A DNA stretch of 44,761 bases. Source: JBQTIQ01 sp052387955 (GTDB taxonomy: Bacteria > Actinomycetota > Acidimicrobiia > Acidimicrobiales > JACDCH01). Both the position numbers and the translations under genes were made by a program. Positions 7,531 to 15,950 of this stretch are shown here, in pieces. Below the pieces are notes generated by a model that saw nothing but the letters and a program-made list of their open reading frames with translations, was not told where the DNA came from and made no database searches. Numbering within the stretch: the stretch's first letter is position 1; each line of letters starts with the position of its first letter. The stretch lies in assembly GCA_052387955.1 (NCBI GenBank), contig JBQTIQ010000077.1, positions 1-44,761 on the forward strand. The letters are read 5' to 3'.

Positions 7531-8222
7531 GCCGGCCCGCCTGCCACCAGCGCCCGGTCGGGCGCCCGGGCCACGTCGAAGCCGGCCACTCCCGCCACCA
7601 GGTCGGGCCGGCTGGCCAGCACGGCCCCGACGGTCATGGCGGTGATGATCCCTTCGCCGACCCCGATGAGCACGTGCACGCCGACCATGCTCCCGGCCAC
7701 GGCGCCGACGGAGGCTGCGCCGGTCCCGCCGATGGCGTACTCGACCGCGAAGGCAACGGCAGCGAGGACCACGCCCGTGCCGGCGGCGACGCCGGCGGCG
7801 CCGACGACACCGGCACGCGTCTTGGGGACGAGCCGGAGCAGCACCCGGAACACGGCGTAGCCGCCGAAACCGCTGATGACCGCCATGTTCAGGATGTTCA
7901 GGCCCAACGCGGTCAGGCCGCCGTCGGCGAACAGCAGGGCCTGCACCAGCAGCACCACCGCCACGCAGACGGCTCCGACCCAGGGCCCCACCAGCACCGC
8001 AGCAAGGACCCCGCCCAGGAGGTGGCCGCTGGTGCCGCCGGCGACGGGGAAGTTCAGCATCTGGACGGCGAAGACGAAGGCGGCGACGAGGCCGGCCAAC
8101 GGCACCTGCTTCTCGTCGAGGACCTGGCCGGCACGCCGGAGCGAGACGCCGATGCCCCCAGCCGCCACCAGCCCCGCACCGGCCGACGTTCCCGCATCGA
8201 TGAACCCATCGGGGATGTGCAC
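7527..8222 (-). CDS. cbiM: Metal-specific membrane subunit CbiM/NikM
   Basis: A 231-residue substrate-binding membrane component of an ECF importer for Co2+ or Ni2+. The N-terminus MHIPDGFI is the metal-binding hallmark of the family: the amino group and His2 bind the ion. VFAVQMLNFPVAGGTSGHLLGG supplies the other conserved histidine. Six or so hydrophobic segments follow. The start is GTG at 8222, fixed by the need for His at position 2. A promoter with -10 only six bases upstream means no leader and so no room for a cobalamin riboswitch. The gene follows hypF by 89 bases. The hyp context argues for Ni2+, while the sequence alone cannot tell Ni from Co. Confidence 0.92.
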   Translation of the reverse strand: MHIPDGFIDAGTSAGAGLVAAGGIGVSLRRAGQVLDEKQVPLAGLVAAFVFAVQMLNFPVAGGTSGHLLGGVLAAVLVGPWVGAVCVAVVLLVQALLFADGGLTALGLNILNMAVISGFGGYAVFRVLLRLVPKTRAGVVGAAGVAAGTGVVLAAVAFAVEYAIGGTGAASVGAVAGSMVGVHVLIGVGEGIITAMTVGAVLASRPDLVAGVAGFDVARAPDRALVAGGPA

Positions 8223-8225
8223 TTT

Positions 8226-8252
8226 CGCAACGTACTGCTACTCATGCGCAAC
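8226..8252. promoter_or_regulatory. Direct repeat CGCAAC in the cbiM promoter
   Basis: CGCAAC occurs at 8226-8231 and again at 8247-8252, exactly 21 bases apart, or two helical turns. One copy abuts the -35 and the other lies just after the -10 starts, so both face the same side of the promoter. This suits binding by a regulator. I do not recognise the motif as a known NikR or Nur box. Confidence 0.35.
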
Positions 8253-8257
8253 AACAA
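8229..8257 (-). promoter_or_regulatory. Promoter of cbiM
   Basis: On the minus strand TTGTTG (8257-8252) and TACGTT (8234-8229) are 17 bases apart, and the -10 lies six bases before the GTG start. The spacing is ideal and predicts a leaderless transcript. This gives the metal-uptake genes their own promoter inside the hyp-cbi run. Confidence 0.6.
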
Positions 8258-8268
8258 GAGCTTCTTGT
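8254..8268. promoter_or_regulatory. Perfect dyad ACAAGA-N3-TCTTGT upstream of cbiM
   Basis: A six-base perfect inverted repeat with a three-base centre (GCT) overlaps the -35 of the cbiM promoter. It is AT-rich against a very GC-rich background. It could be an operator or, read as RNA on the hypF side, a small hairpin that partly ends hypF transcription. Confidence 0.4.
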
Positions 8269-8311
8269 CTGCAGCCCGCAGGCATCGCCGCCGCCGGGTT
8301 GACCCTGCGGT

Positions 8312-10633
8312 TCAGGACGGCGGCGCACCGGCGCCGAGGGCGGCGATGGCGGCCTGGCCGATGCTGATGCCACCGTCGTTGGGCGGGACCTGCGAGTGGA
8401 CGAGGACCTCGAGGCCGGCGCCGCCGATCTCGGCTTCGACCACCTCGGCCAACCGGGCGTTCTGGAACACCCCGCCGGTGAGCACGACCGCGTCGATGCC
8501 CCGCTCGAGGGCGATGGCGACGGCCAGGGCGCCGGCCGAGCGCCCGAGCGATTCGTGGAAGCCGGCCGCCACCAGCGCCGGCGCCACCCCCCGGTCCCGT
8601 TGGTCCAGGACCGTGGCCACCAGCGGGGACGGGTCGAACACGACCGCCCCACCGTCTCGGGACAGGGCGAACGCGCCCGGATAGACGGGGGCGTCGGACC
8701 GGGCCACCGTGCGAGCCATGGCTTCGAGCTCGATGGCGGCCTGGGCCTCGTAGCTGACCCGGGACCGGCAGCCGAGGAGGGCGGCCACCGCATCGAAGAG
8801 ACGGCCGACGCTGCTCGTCCGGGGGCCCTGGCCCCGTTCGATCATCCCGGCCAGGAGCGACCGCTTCTCGGCGTCGACGGCGCCGGCGGGCGCCACCGCG
8901 GCGTCGGGCCACCCGGCGGCAGCCGCCCACACCGATGCCATCCGCCACGGCTCCCGGATGGCGGCCGCGCCTCCCGGCATCACCACGGTACGCAGGTGGG
9001 CGACGCGCTCGAACCCGCCGAAGTCGGCGACCAGGAGCTCGCCCCCCCACATGGTGCCGTCGGGCCCGTACCCGAGGCCGTCGAAGGCGACGCCAAGGAC
9101 CGGCGCGACCCGGCCGTGCTCCACCATGCACGAGGCCACGTGGGCGTGATGGTGCTGGACCCCCACGGTGGGCAGTTCGAGGTCGGTGGCGAGCTTGGTC
9201 GAGAGGTACTCGGGATGAAGGTCATGGGCGATCACCGCCGGCTCGACGCCGTACAGGCGACGGAGGTGGTCGAGTGCCTGCAGGAACGACCGGTAAGTGG
9301 CGAGGTGTTCGAGGTCGCCGATGTGGTGGCTGGCCACCACGAACCGGTCGCGGGCCACCGATACCGTGCATTTCAGCTCGGCCCCGACGGCCAGCACCGG
9401 GCGTCGGGCCGGCGCCGGGAGCTCCAGGGGCTCGGGGGCGAATCCCCTCGACCGGCGCAGCAGCTGCAGCCGAGCGCCGGTGGCCCGGGCCACCGAGTCG
9501 TCGCAGCGGATGTGGATGGGACGGTCGTGGGTGAGCAGCCCGTCGACCATGGGCCCGAGGCGGGCGACGGCATCGTCGTCGGCGTGGGCGATCGGCTCGT
9601 CGCTCGAGTTGCCGCTCGTCATCACCAGGGGCCGGCCGGCGCCCGCCACCAGGAGATGGTGCAGGGCGCTGTAGGGGAGCATCAGGCCCAGCTCGGCGAG
9701 GCCCGGAGCCACCTCGTCGGCGATGGCGGATCCCGGCCGCCGGGGGGCCAGCACGATGGGCCGGCGGACCGACGCCAGGGCGGCCTCGGCTGGCGGGTCG
9801 AGCCGGCACAGCTGTCGAGCGTCGTCGAGGTCGGCGACCATCACCGCGAACGGCTTGTCGTCGCGGGCCTTGCGCCGGCGCAGCTCGCGCACGGCTCCGG
9901 CGGCGGTGGCGTCGACCGCCAGGTGGTAACCCCCGAGGCCCTTGACCGCCAGGACCGCCCCGCCCCGCAGGGCGTCCACGGCGGCGTCGAGGGCGCCGGC
10001 GCCGGTGCTCTTCGCCGTACCGTCCGGGCTCCGCCACGACAGCGTCGGCCCGCACGCCCCGCAGGCGTTGGGCTGGGCGTGGAAGCGGCGGTCGCCGGGG
10101 TCGTCGTACTCGGCCTGGCAGGTCGGGCACATGACGAAGGGCGCCATGGTGGTGGCGGCCCGGTCGTAGGGCACCGCCAGCACGATGGTGTAGCGCGGCC
10201 CGCAGTTGGTGCAGTTGACGAAGGGGTAGCGGTAGCGCCGATCGGCGGGGTCGGCCACCTCGGCCAGGCAGTCGGCACAGGTGGCGGTGTCGACGCTCAC
10301 GGGCACCGCGGCAGCGCCGTGGCCGTCGCTGGTGACGATGCGGAACCCGGTCTCGTCGCCACGGTGGGACAGCGGCTCGGCCGCGACCGTGGTCACCCGG
10401 GCCAGCGGCGGGGGGTCGGCCACCAGGACCTGGGCCAGCAGCGCGATCCGGTCGGGGTCGCCCTCGACTTCGATGAGCACGCCGGCGCTGTCGTTGAGGA
10501 CGAACCCGACCAGGCCCAGCCCCACCGCGTGGCGGTACACGAAGGGCCGGAAACCGACGCCCTGCACCGTGCCCGTCACCCGTAGCCGGGCCCGCGCCAC
10601 CACGGCCGCGGTGGGGACGCTCACCGGTCCCAC
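8312..10633 (-). CDS. hypF: Carbamoyltransferase HypF
   Basis: A full-length 773-residue HypF, which carbamoylates the C-terminal Cys of HypE using carbamoyl phosphate and ATP, the first step toward the cyanide ligands of [NiFe] hydrogenase. The order is complete: acylphosphatase domain (about 15-105, TVQGVGFRPFVYRHA), two C4 zinc fingers (CADC with CTNC, CPTC with CGAC), YrdC-like domain (about 220-400, VKGLGGYHLAVDA), and Kae1-like domain with VQHHHAHVASCMVEHG and GVAFDGLGYGPDG. It ends with the conserved TGGVFQN and NDGGISIGQA. Start GTG at 10633, with another in-frame GTG at 10624. It follows hypE by 37 bases. Confidence 0.95.
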   Translation of the reverse strand: MGPVSVPTAAVVARARLRVTGTVQGVGFRPFVYRHAVGLGLVGFVLNDSAGVLIEVEGDPDRIALLAQVLVADPPPLARVTTVAAEPLSHRGDETGFRIVTSDGHGAAAVPVSVDTATCADCLAEVADPADRRYRYPFVNCTNCGPRYTIVLAVPYDRAATTMAPFVMCPTCQAEYDDPGDRRFHAQPNACGACGPTLSWRSPDGTAKSTGAGALDAAVDALRGGAVLAVKGLGGYHLAVDATAAGAVRELRRRKARDDKPFAVMVADLDDARQLCRLDPPAEAALASVRRPIVLAPRRPGSAIADEVAPGLAELGLMLPYSALHHLLVAGAGRPLVMTSGNSSDEPIAHADDDAVARLGPMVDGLLTHDRPIHIRCDDSVARATGARLQLLRRSRGFAPEPLELPAPARRPVLAVGAELKCTVSVARDRFVVASHHIGDLEHLATYRSFLQALDHLRRLYGVEPAVIAHDLHPEYLSTKLATDLELPTVGVQHHHAHVASCMVEHGRVAPVLGVAFDGLGYGPDGTMWGGELLVADFGGFERVAHLRTVVMPGGAAAIREPWRMASVWAAAAGWPDAAVAPAGAVDAEKRSLLAGMIERGQGPRTSSVGRLFDAVAALLGCRSRVSYEAQAAIELEAMARTVARSDAPVYPGAFALSRDGGAVVFDPSPLVATVLDQRDRGVAPALVAAGFHESLGRSAGALAVAIALERGIDAVVLTGGVFQNARLAEVVEAEIGGAGLEVLVHSQVPPNDGGISIGQAAIAALGAGAPPS

Positions 10634-10670
10634 CCGAAGGCTGAGAGCCCCGGTCCGGCGACGACACCCA

Positions 10671-11762
10671 TCAGCAGATGCGGGGCAGGGGGTCGCCGAC
10701 CAGCATGTCGACGATGCGGGTGCCGCCGAACCCGGTCAGCAGCACGACGACGCCGGGCGGGTCGGCCGCGATGTGGCCGATGCGGGCGGCGCCGGCGCCG
10801 GCGGGCTGGGAGCGCAGGGCATCGACGGCGGCGTCGGCCTCGTCGGGCGCGACCACCGCCACCAGCTTCCCCTCGTTGGCGACGTAGAGGGGGTCGATGC
10901 CCAACATGTCGCACGCCCCGAGCACCGCGGGCTCGATCGGCAGCAGGTTCTCGTCGAGGATCACGGCCACGTCGGCGTCGCGGGCCAACTCGTTCGCCAC
11001 CGTGCCGACACCGCCCCGGGTCGGGTCGCGGATCCAGCGCGTCGAGGGCGCGGCCGCCATCAACGCCTCCACCATCGCCCCCAGCGGAGCGGTGTCGGAA
11101 CGGATGTCGGCCTCGAGGTTCAGGTCGCCGCGGGCCAGCATCACGGCCATGCCGTGATCGGCGATCGTGCCCGACACGACCACGACGTCGCCGGGCTGCA
11201 CCCGATGGGGGCCGAGGTCCCGGTCGGCGGGGACCACCCCCACGCCGGCGGTGGTGATGTAGAGGCCGTCAGCAGCGCCCTTCTGCACCACCTTGGTGTC
11301 GCCGGTGACGATGGCGACGCCGGCGGCCTGCGCGGCGGCCGCCATCTCGTCGACGATGGCCCGCAGTTCGGTGACCGGGAAGCCCTCCTCGATCACGAAC
11401 GCAGCCGACAGCCATGCCGGCCGGGCCCCCGACACGGCCAGGTCGTTGACCGTGCCGTTCACGGCCAGGTCGCCGATCGAGCCGCCGGGGAAGCGGCGGG
11501 GCTGCACCACGAACGAGTCGGTGCTGAACGCCAGCCTCTCCCCCGAGGCCAGGCTCAACGTGGCGGCGTCGGGCAACGGCCCCCGTTCCCCGGTGGCGAA
11601 CGCCTCGAGGAACACGGCGTCGACCAACGCGGCCGACGCCTTGCCGCCGGCCCCGTGGGCCAGCGTGATGATGTCGTCGGTCAGCCGGGGCCGGCGCCGG
11701 CGGAAGGCCTCGATCCGGTCGAGGACGCCGGCCTCGCGCTCGCCCGGAGCGGGGTCGGTCAC
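10671..11762 (-). CDS. hypE: Hydrogenase maturation protein HypE
   Basis: A 363-residue PurM-like ATPase that converts its carbamoylated C-terminal cysteine into thiocyanate and passes CN to iron held by HypC and HypD. It ends in PRIC, the essential C-terminal motif. The ATP site is visible in HGAGGKASAALVD and the FSTDSFVV and DLAVNGTVNDLAVSGA segments, all characteristic of HypE. I start it at GTG 11762 (VTDPAPGE) because this lies after the stop of the upstream SIS gene and gives normal length; the frame is open further upstream through that gene. The gap to the SIS gene is about 40 bases, so an operon is likely. Confidence 0.93.
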   Translation of the reverse strand: MTDPAPGEREAGVLDRIEAFRRRRPRLTDDIITLAHGAGGKASAALVDAVFLEAFATGERGPLPDAATLSLASGERLAFSTDSFVVQPRRFPGGSIGDLAVNGTVNDLAVSGARPAWLSAAFVIEEGFPVTELRAIVDEMAAAAQAAGVAIVTGDTKVVQKGAADGLYITTAGVGVVPADRDLGPHRVQPGDVVVVSGTIADHGMAVMLARGDLNLEADIRSDTAPLGAMVEALMAAAPSTRWIRDPTRGGVGTVANELARDADVAVILDENLLPIEPAVLGACDMLGIDPLYVANEGKLVAVVAPDEADAAVDALRSQPAGAGAARIGHIAADPPGVVVLLTGFGGTRIVDMLVGDPLPRIC

Positions 11763-11802
11763 CGCCGGGACCGGGGGCCGACGGAGATGCCGCCGCCACC
11801 GC

Positions 11803-12477
11803 TCACGCGACGCTCCCCGGTGAAGGCATCGAACCCATGGCCCGCAGTGCCGCCTGGACGCCGGCCCACAGGGCGTAGGCCAGCGCCGCCTGGGTCTCCT
11901 GCACCCGGTGGACGCTGTCGGAGTGCACCACCAGGCAGTGGTCGAGCCCGGCCCGGGCCATGTCGCCACCGCCGTAGCCGGCGAGCCCGACGGTGAGCAT
12001 CCCTCGGCTCGCCGCCTCGCGCAACGCCATCAGCAGGTTGCGCGAGTTACCGCTGGTCGACAGCCCGAGGGCGATGTCGCCGCTGCGGCCGTGGGCGATC
12101 AGCTGGCGGGAGAACACCAGGTCGAAGCCAACGTCGTTGCCGAGGGCGGTGAGGACGGACGAGTCCTCCACCAGGGCCCGGGCCGGGAGGGCCAGGCCCG
12201 CTGGGGGCCGGGAGAACGTGGCCGCCACCGTGGCGGCGTCGGTCGAGCTCCCTCCGTTGCCGAAGGCGAAGAGCCGGCCGCCGGCGCCGAAGCGCTCGGC
12301 CATCGCCGCCGATGCCGCCTGGAGCTCGGCCGAGGAGTGCTCCATGGTGCGCTCCCGCAGGGCGGTGCTCTGTGCCCCCTTGCCCTGCGCCGAAGCTGCC
12401 AGGTCGACGAGCAGGGCTTCGGCGCCGGTCTCGTCACCCTCGATGAAGGGATAGAGGAAGTCGGTGCCCTCGGCCAT
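11803..12477 (-). CDS. GmhA-like SIS-domain protein in the hyp cluster
   Basis: A 224-residue protein with a full SIS (sugar isomerase) fold like sedoheptulose-7-phosphate isomerase. The phosphate loop GNGGSSTDA is at about 73-81, and LGLSTSGNSRNLL forms the second conserved Ser/Thr site. It ends with a helix of the GmhA type. No other LPS-heptose gene is nearby. Its start ATG (12477) shares one base with the stop of the upstream SIS-HypC gene (TGATG), so the two are coupled, and hypE follows. From memory, similar isomerase-like genes are annotated beside hypE in other actinobacterial hyp operons; I cannot confirm this here. A role in cofactor assembly is inference. Confidence 0.85.
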   Translation of the reverse strand: MAEGTDFLYPFIEGDETGAEALLVDLAASAQGKGAQSTALRERTMEHSSAELQAASAAMAERFGAGGRLFAFGNGGSSTDAATVAATFSRPPAGLALPARALVEDSSVLTALGNDVGFDLVFSRQLIAHGRSGDIALGLSTSGNSRNLLMALREAASRGMLTVGLAGYGGGDMARAGLDHCLVVHSDSVHRVQETQAALAYALWAGVQAALRAMGSMPSPGSVA

Positions 12478-13202
12478 CACGCCTCGACCATGGCGATGGC
12501 GGCGCCGGCGTGGACCAGTACCAGGTCCTGCGCCGTCACCGGTGACACCAGCGAGACGTCGATGTGCTCCACACCCCGGGCGGTACGCACCATCGCGTCG
12601 CGTTCGTCGGCGCCGGCCGACACCACCTCGGCCACCCGGCCCTCGTCCGAACAGGTGATGCAGACCTCGTCGTCGCAGGCGGCCTGGCCGGCTGCGAGCA
12701 GGCCGGGGTGCTCGAAGCAGACGTGGGCCAGCTCCCACAGCACGTGGTAGAGCAGCACCAGCCCGCCGTCGAATCGGACCGTCCCGGTAGGGTCGTCGAG
12801 CCACAGGAGATGGTCGGCTCGGGCCCGGCGGGGGCGGGGGCCGCAGCCGATCCACACCGTCTCGAGCCCCCAGGCCGGCGCCCGCCGGAGGGCATCGCCG
12901 ATCACCGCGTCGGCTCCGTCGCCGACGGCGACGAGCAGGTCGTCGGCGCGGGCCAGCGAGCGCAGGTCGGTGACCGGGTCGGGACCGCCCACGGCCACGG
13001 CCGGGAGCGCTCGCTTGCCCATGACCACGGGGTGCACGAACTCGACCGCGACGTGGCGGGCGTGCTCGGGCCAGCGCGGCGCCAGGCACCACATGGTGGC
13101 CCCCGCGGCGAACTGTCGGGCCACGGCGAGGGCGGTGGTGGCCAGCTCAGCGCCGAGCGCGGGGCTGATGCTGGTACTCGCTGGGTCCTGCGCACCCACC
13201 AC
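12477..13202 (-). CDS. Degenerate SIS domain fused to a HypC-type chaperone
   Basis: A 241-residue fusion. Residues 10-175 resemble GmhA-type SIS proteins (LATTALAVARQFAAGATMW, then VEFVHPVVMGKRALPAVAV and ADDLLVAVGDGAD), but the phosphate loop GNGGS is replaced by LAPRWPEHA, so catalysis is doubtful. From C181 it becomes HypC/HupF: CITCSDEG, a variable loop, then VSLVSPVTAQDLVLVHAGAAI. HypC normally begins with Met-Cys, whose Cys binds the Fe(CN)2CO unit together with HypD. Here C181 and C184 are internal. I chose GTG 13202, preceded by GAGGGGG; GTG 13199 is an alternative and the frame is open upstream. It is first in the minus-strand hyp run, divergent from hypA. Confidence 0.82.
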   Translation of the reverse strand: MVGAQDPASTSISPALGAELATTALAVARQFAAGATMWCLAPRWPEHARHVAVEFVHPVVMGKRALPAVAVGGPDPVTDLRSLARADDLLVAVGDGADAVIGDALRRAPAWGLETVWIGCGPRPRRARADHLLWLDDPTGTVRFDGGLVLLYHVLWELAHVCFEHPGLLAAGQAACDDEVCITCSDEGRVAEVVSAGADERDAMVRTARGVEHIDVSLVSPVTAQDLVLVHAGAAIAMVEA

Positions 13203-13232
13203 GTGACCCCCTCGGGGCGGCACGTCCAGCGC

Positions 13233-13250
13233 CGCTGCTCCAAAGCAGCG
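13233..13250. promoter_or_regulatory. Perfect hairpin/dyad between the divergent hyp operons
   Basis: CGCTGCT and AGCAGCG pair perfectly over seven bases with a CCAA centre. The site lies about 31-48 bases upstream of the SIS-HypC start, and a possible minus-strand -10 (TACGCT, 13252-13247) overlaps it. It could be an operator or a leader hairpin. The rest of 13203-13408 shows nothing firm; TACAAC at 13381-13386 could be a -10 for hypA. Confidence 0.35.
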
Positions 13251-13408
13251 TAGGCGGTCGGGGACCGCGGTGTTCGGCCGACCAAGTTCCCCGGTCGGCG
13301 GGTACCGTCGGGCCGTCCGTGCCGTCTGGAACGATGTGGTGGCAGCCGCGCCGGACGGCACGGTGGTCGTGGAGGGCTGCTACAACTGGGCGCAGAGGGG
13401 AGGCCGCC

Positions 13409-13812
13409 GTGCACGAGCTCTCGTTGTGCCAGGCCATCGCAAGCTCGGTCGCCAAGCACGCCGCGGGCCGGCCGGTGAGCCGGGTCGGCGTGCGCATCGG
13501 CCACCTCCGGCAGGTCGTGGTTGACTCGCTGTTGTTCTCCTGGCAGGTCCTGACCGACGGGAGCGACCTCGCCGGCTGCGAGCTCGAGGTCGACCACGTG
13601 CCCGCGGTCGTGACCTGCCGGGAATGCGGGGCCTCTACCACGCTCGACTTCCCGATCATGATGTGCGGCAGCTGCGAGGGCACCGAGGTCGAGCTCGTCA
13701 GCGGCGAGGAACTGTTGATCGTGTCGATCGATGTGCCCGAGGAGGCCGGCGGCGCGAGCGCCAGCTCGCCCGACGGCGATGGGTGTGGGGCGCAGCCCCG
13801 CAGGAGACACTG

Positions 13813-13813
<1 letters not shown>
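13409..13813 (+). CDS. hypA: Nickel chaperone HypA with a repeat-encoded tail
   Basis: A 134-residue HypA, which carries Ni2+ to the hydrogenase large subunit with HypB. The start is GTG 13409 after an AGAGGGGAGG ribosome site, giving VHELSL with the essential His2. The structural zinc site is C70-x2-C73 and C86-x2-C89. The conserved HypA fold ends near IVSIDVPEEA (about 112). The last 21 residues are Gly, Ser, Ala and Arg-rich and are encoded by a copy of dispersed repeat family B (13748-13800), so this tail is an addition, not part of the family. The stop overlaps the hypB start (TGATG), so the pair is coupled. Confidence 0.92.
13748..13800 (-). repeat. Dispersed repeat family B inside the 3' end of hypA
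   Basis: On the minus strand this reads GGGGCTGCGCCCC, then CACCCATCGCCG and GGGCGAGCTGGCGCTCGCGCC. It is nearly identical to 42918-42968, with about one difference over some 48 bases. In hypA it is translated in frame up to a few codons before the stop. Confidence 0.8.
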
Positions 13814-14610
<797 letters not shown>

Positions 14611-14697
14611 GATCAGCCGCGAGCCGCTGCCGGCGCCCCGGACGAGGCCGGTCACCGCTGCACCATCACACGCGAGACCTACCGGTGACCGGGTCGA

Positions 14698-14760
14698 CCG
14701 TGCGAGCGCCAGCGAGCCGGGCGACGATGGGGCCCGGGGGCGCAGCCCCCGAGCAAGCAC
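14698..14760 (-). repeat. Dispersed repeat family B between convergent genes
   Basis: A family B copy in minus orientation lies between the stops of hypB and the membrane protein gene. Its core forms the hairpin CGGGGGC-GCA-GCCCCCG (14735-14751). It may act as a two-way terminator, although no run of T follows. Confidence 0.65.
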
Positions 14761-14766
14761 GGCCCG

Positions 14767-15411
14767 TCAGGCCCAGTCCTCGGGATTGTCGGGGTTGTCC
14801 TCGACGAAGTGCTCGATGACCCTGCCGTCGCACCCGTCGACCAGCACCAGGCCTCGACGGGCGGGCGGGTTCTCGTCGGAGAAGACGAGCACTCGCCACG
14901 TCGGCCGGCTGCGCAGCCCCCGCCAGCCGAGCTGGGCCGAGGCATGGCCGACCGGGAAGCCGACGACGCGGCCGGCGGCAACCAGGGCGTCGCGTTCGTC
15001 GACGTCGAGGTCGAAGCCGGCCTGCCACGAGAAGGCGGCGAAGACGCACAGGATGATCCCGCCGAAGAGGAGGCCGTCATTGACCAGGACAGGGTCGGCG
15101 TCGTTGGTGGCAAGGGCCCACCCCAGGACGGCGCCGGCGCCGAGGAAGAGGTAGAGCACCGCCGGCACCCGCCGACGGTTGTTGTCGGGGAACAGGTACG
15201 GGCCCGACAGGGCGGTGACGTCGAGGTCGCCCGGGAGCTCGTCGCTGATGTCGGCGTCGGACTCGTCGGGCTCGTCGGGGTCGGCAGGGTCCCAATGCCG
15301 GCGCCGCCGGCGGCGCCGTGGCGTGTCCTCGGCCTCGATGGCGCCGGGCCCGGTGGCCTCCTCGGCGTTCTCGGCCTCCCCGGCCTCCTCGGCGGTGACG
15401 TCCTCCTTCAC
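14767..15411 (-). CDS. Two-segment membrane protein, unknown function
   Basis: A 214-residue protein I cannot assign to a family. The first 70 residues are a charged linker rich in Glu, Ala and Asp with an Arg run (TPRRRRRRRHWDP) and then PDEPDESDADISDELPGD. Two membrane segments follow (VPAVLYLFLGAGAVLGWALA and LLFGGIILCVFAAFSW), then a cytoplasmic domain ending with GLVLVDGCDGRVIEHFVED. The start GTG overlaps the stop of the HIT gene (GTGA), which implies coupled translation. The frame stays open far upstream within the HIT and ThrRS genes and those parts are not real. Its place in a thrS-HIT unit hints at housekeeping. Confidence 0.7.
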   Translation of the reverse strand: MKEDVTAEEAGEAENAEEATGPGAIEAEDTPRRRRRRRHWDPADPDEPDESDADISDELPGDLDVTALSGPYLFPDNNRRRVPAVLYLFLGAGAVLGWALATNDADPVLVNDGLLFGGIILCVFAAFSWQAGFDLDVDERDALVAAGRVVGFPVGHASAQLGWRGLRSRPTWRVLVFSDENPPARRGLVLVDGCDGRVIEHFVEDNPDNPEDWA

Positions 15412-15950
15412 CGGCGCGACGGTAGCGGTCGCGCTCCGGGGCGAGGCCAGGCGGCGCGCAGCTTTTCCCACGTCACCGCCAGCGCCTCGGGCAGGACCCG
15501 GGTCTCGGCGATGGCGGTCATGAAGTTCGTATCCGCGCTCCACCGAGGCACCACGTGGGCGTGCAGGTGCGTGGGCACGCCGGCGCCGGCGGCCTCCCCC
15601 AAGTTCAGCCCGACGTTGACACCCTCGGGACGGTACGCCGCTCTGAGCGCGATGACGGCGTCGGTGACCGACGCCCACAGCTCGTCGTGCTCCGCCGACG
15701 TCAGCTCCTCGAGCGCCGGCACCTCGCGGTAGGGCATCACCAGGACGTGGCCCGAGGTGTACGGGTAACGGTTGAGGATGGCGAAGACGGCGGAGCCGCG
15801 CCACACGATGTACGTCTCGTCGTCGCCCAGCCCGCTGGCGAGGATGCGGCTGAACACCGACCCCGCCTCGGTCTCGCAGCGCCCCGGGCCCTCGAGGTAG
15901 ACCGCCCGCCAGCTGGCCCACAGCCGCTCCATGGCGCCGGCACCGCTCAC
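15408..15950 (-). CDS. HIT family hydrolase, Ap4A phosphorylase-like
   Basis: A 180-residue histidine-triad protein. The active-site triad is HLHAHVV (H128, H130, H132), followed by PRWSADTNFM, as in mycobacterial Ap4A phosphorylase (Rv2613c type). Such enzymes break down diadenosine tetraphosphate, a by-product of aminoacyl-tRNA synthetases, which fits its position right after thrS. The segment FAILNRYPYTSGHVLVMPYR is the conserved HIT core. The GTG at 15950 overlaps the thrS stop (GTGA); an ATG at 15932 is a second possible start. Confidence in the family is high, exact substrate moderate. Confidence 0.88.
   Translation of the reverse strand: MSGAGAMERLWASWRAVYLEGPGRCETEAGSVFSRILASGLGDDETYIVWRGSAVFAILNRYPYTSGHVLVMPYREVPALEELTSAEHDELWASVTDAVIALRAAYRPEGVNVGLNLGEAAGAGVPTHLHAHVVPRWSADTNFMTAIAETRVLPEALAVTWEKLRAAWPRPGARPLPSRR

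Noticed and set aside
8223..8311. Cobalamin riboswitch upstream of cbiM
   Set aside because: The gap is only 89 bases and the promoter abuts the start; no room for a B12 riboswitch.
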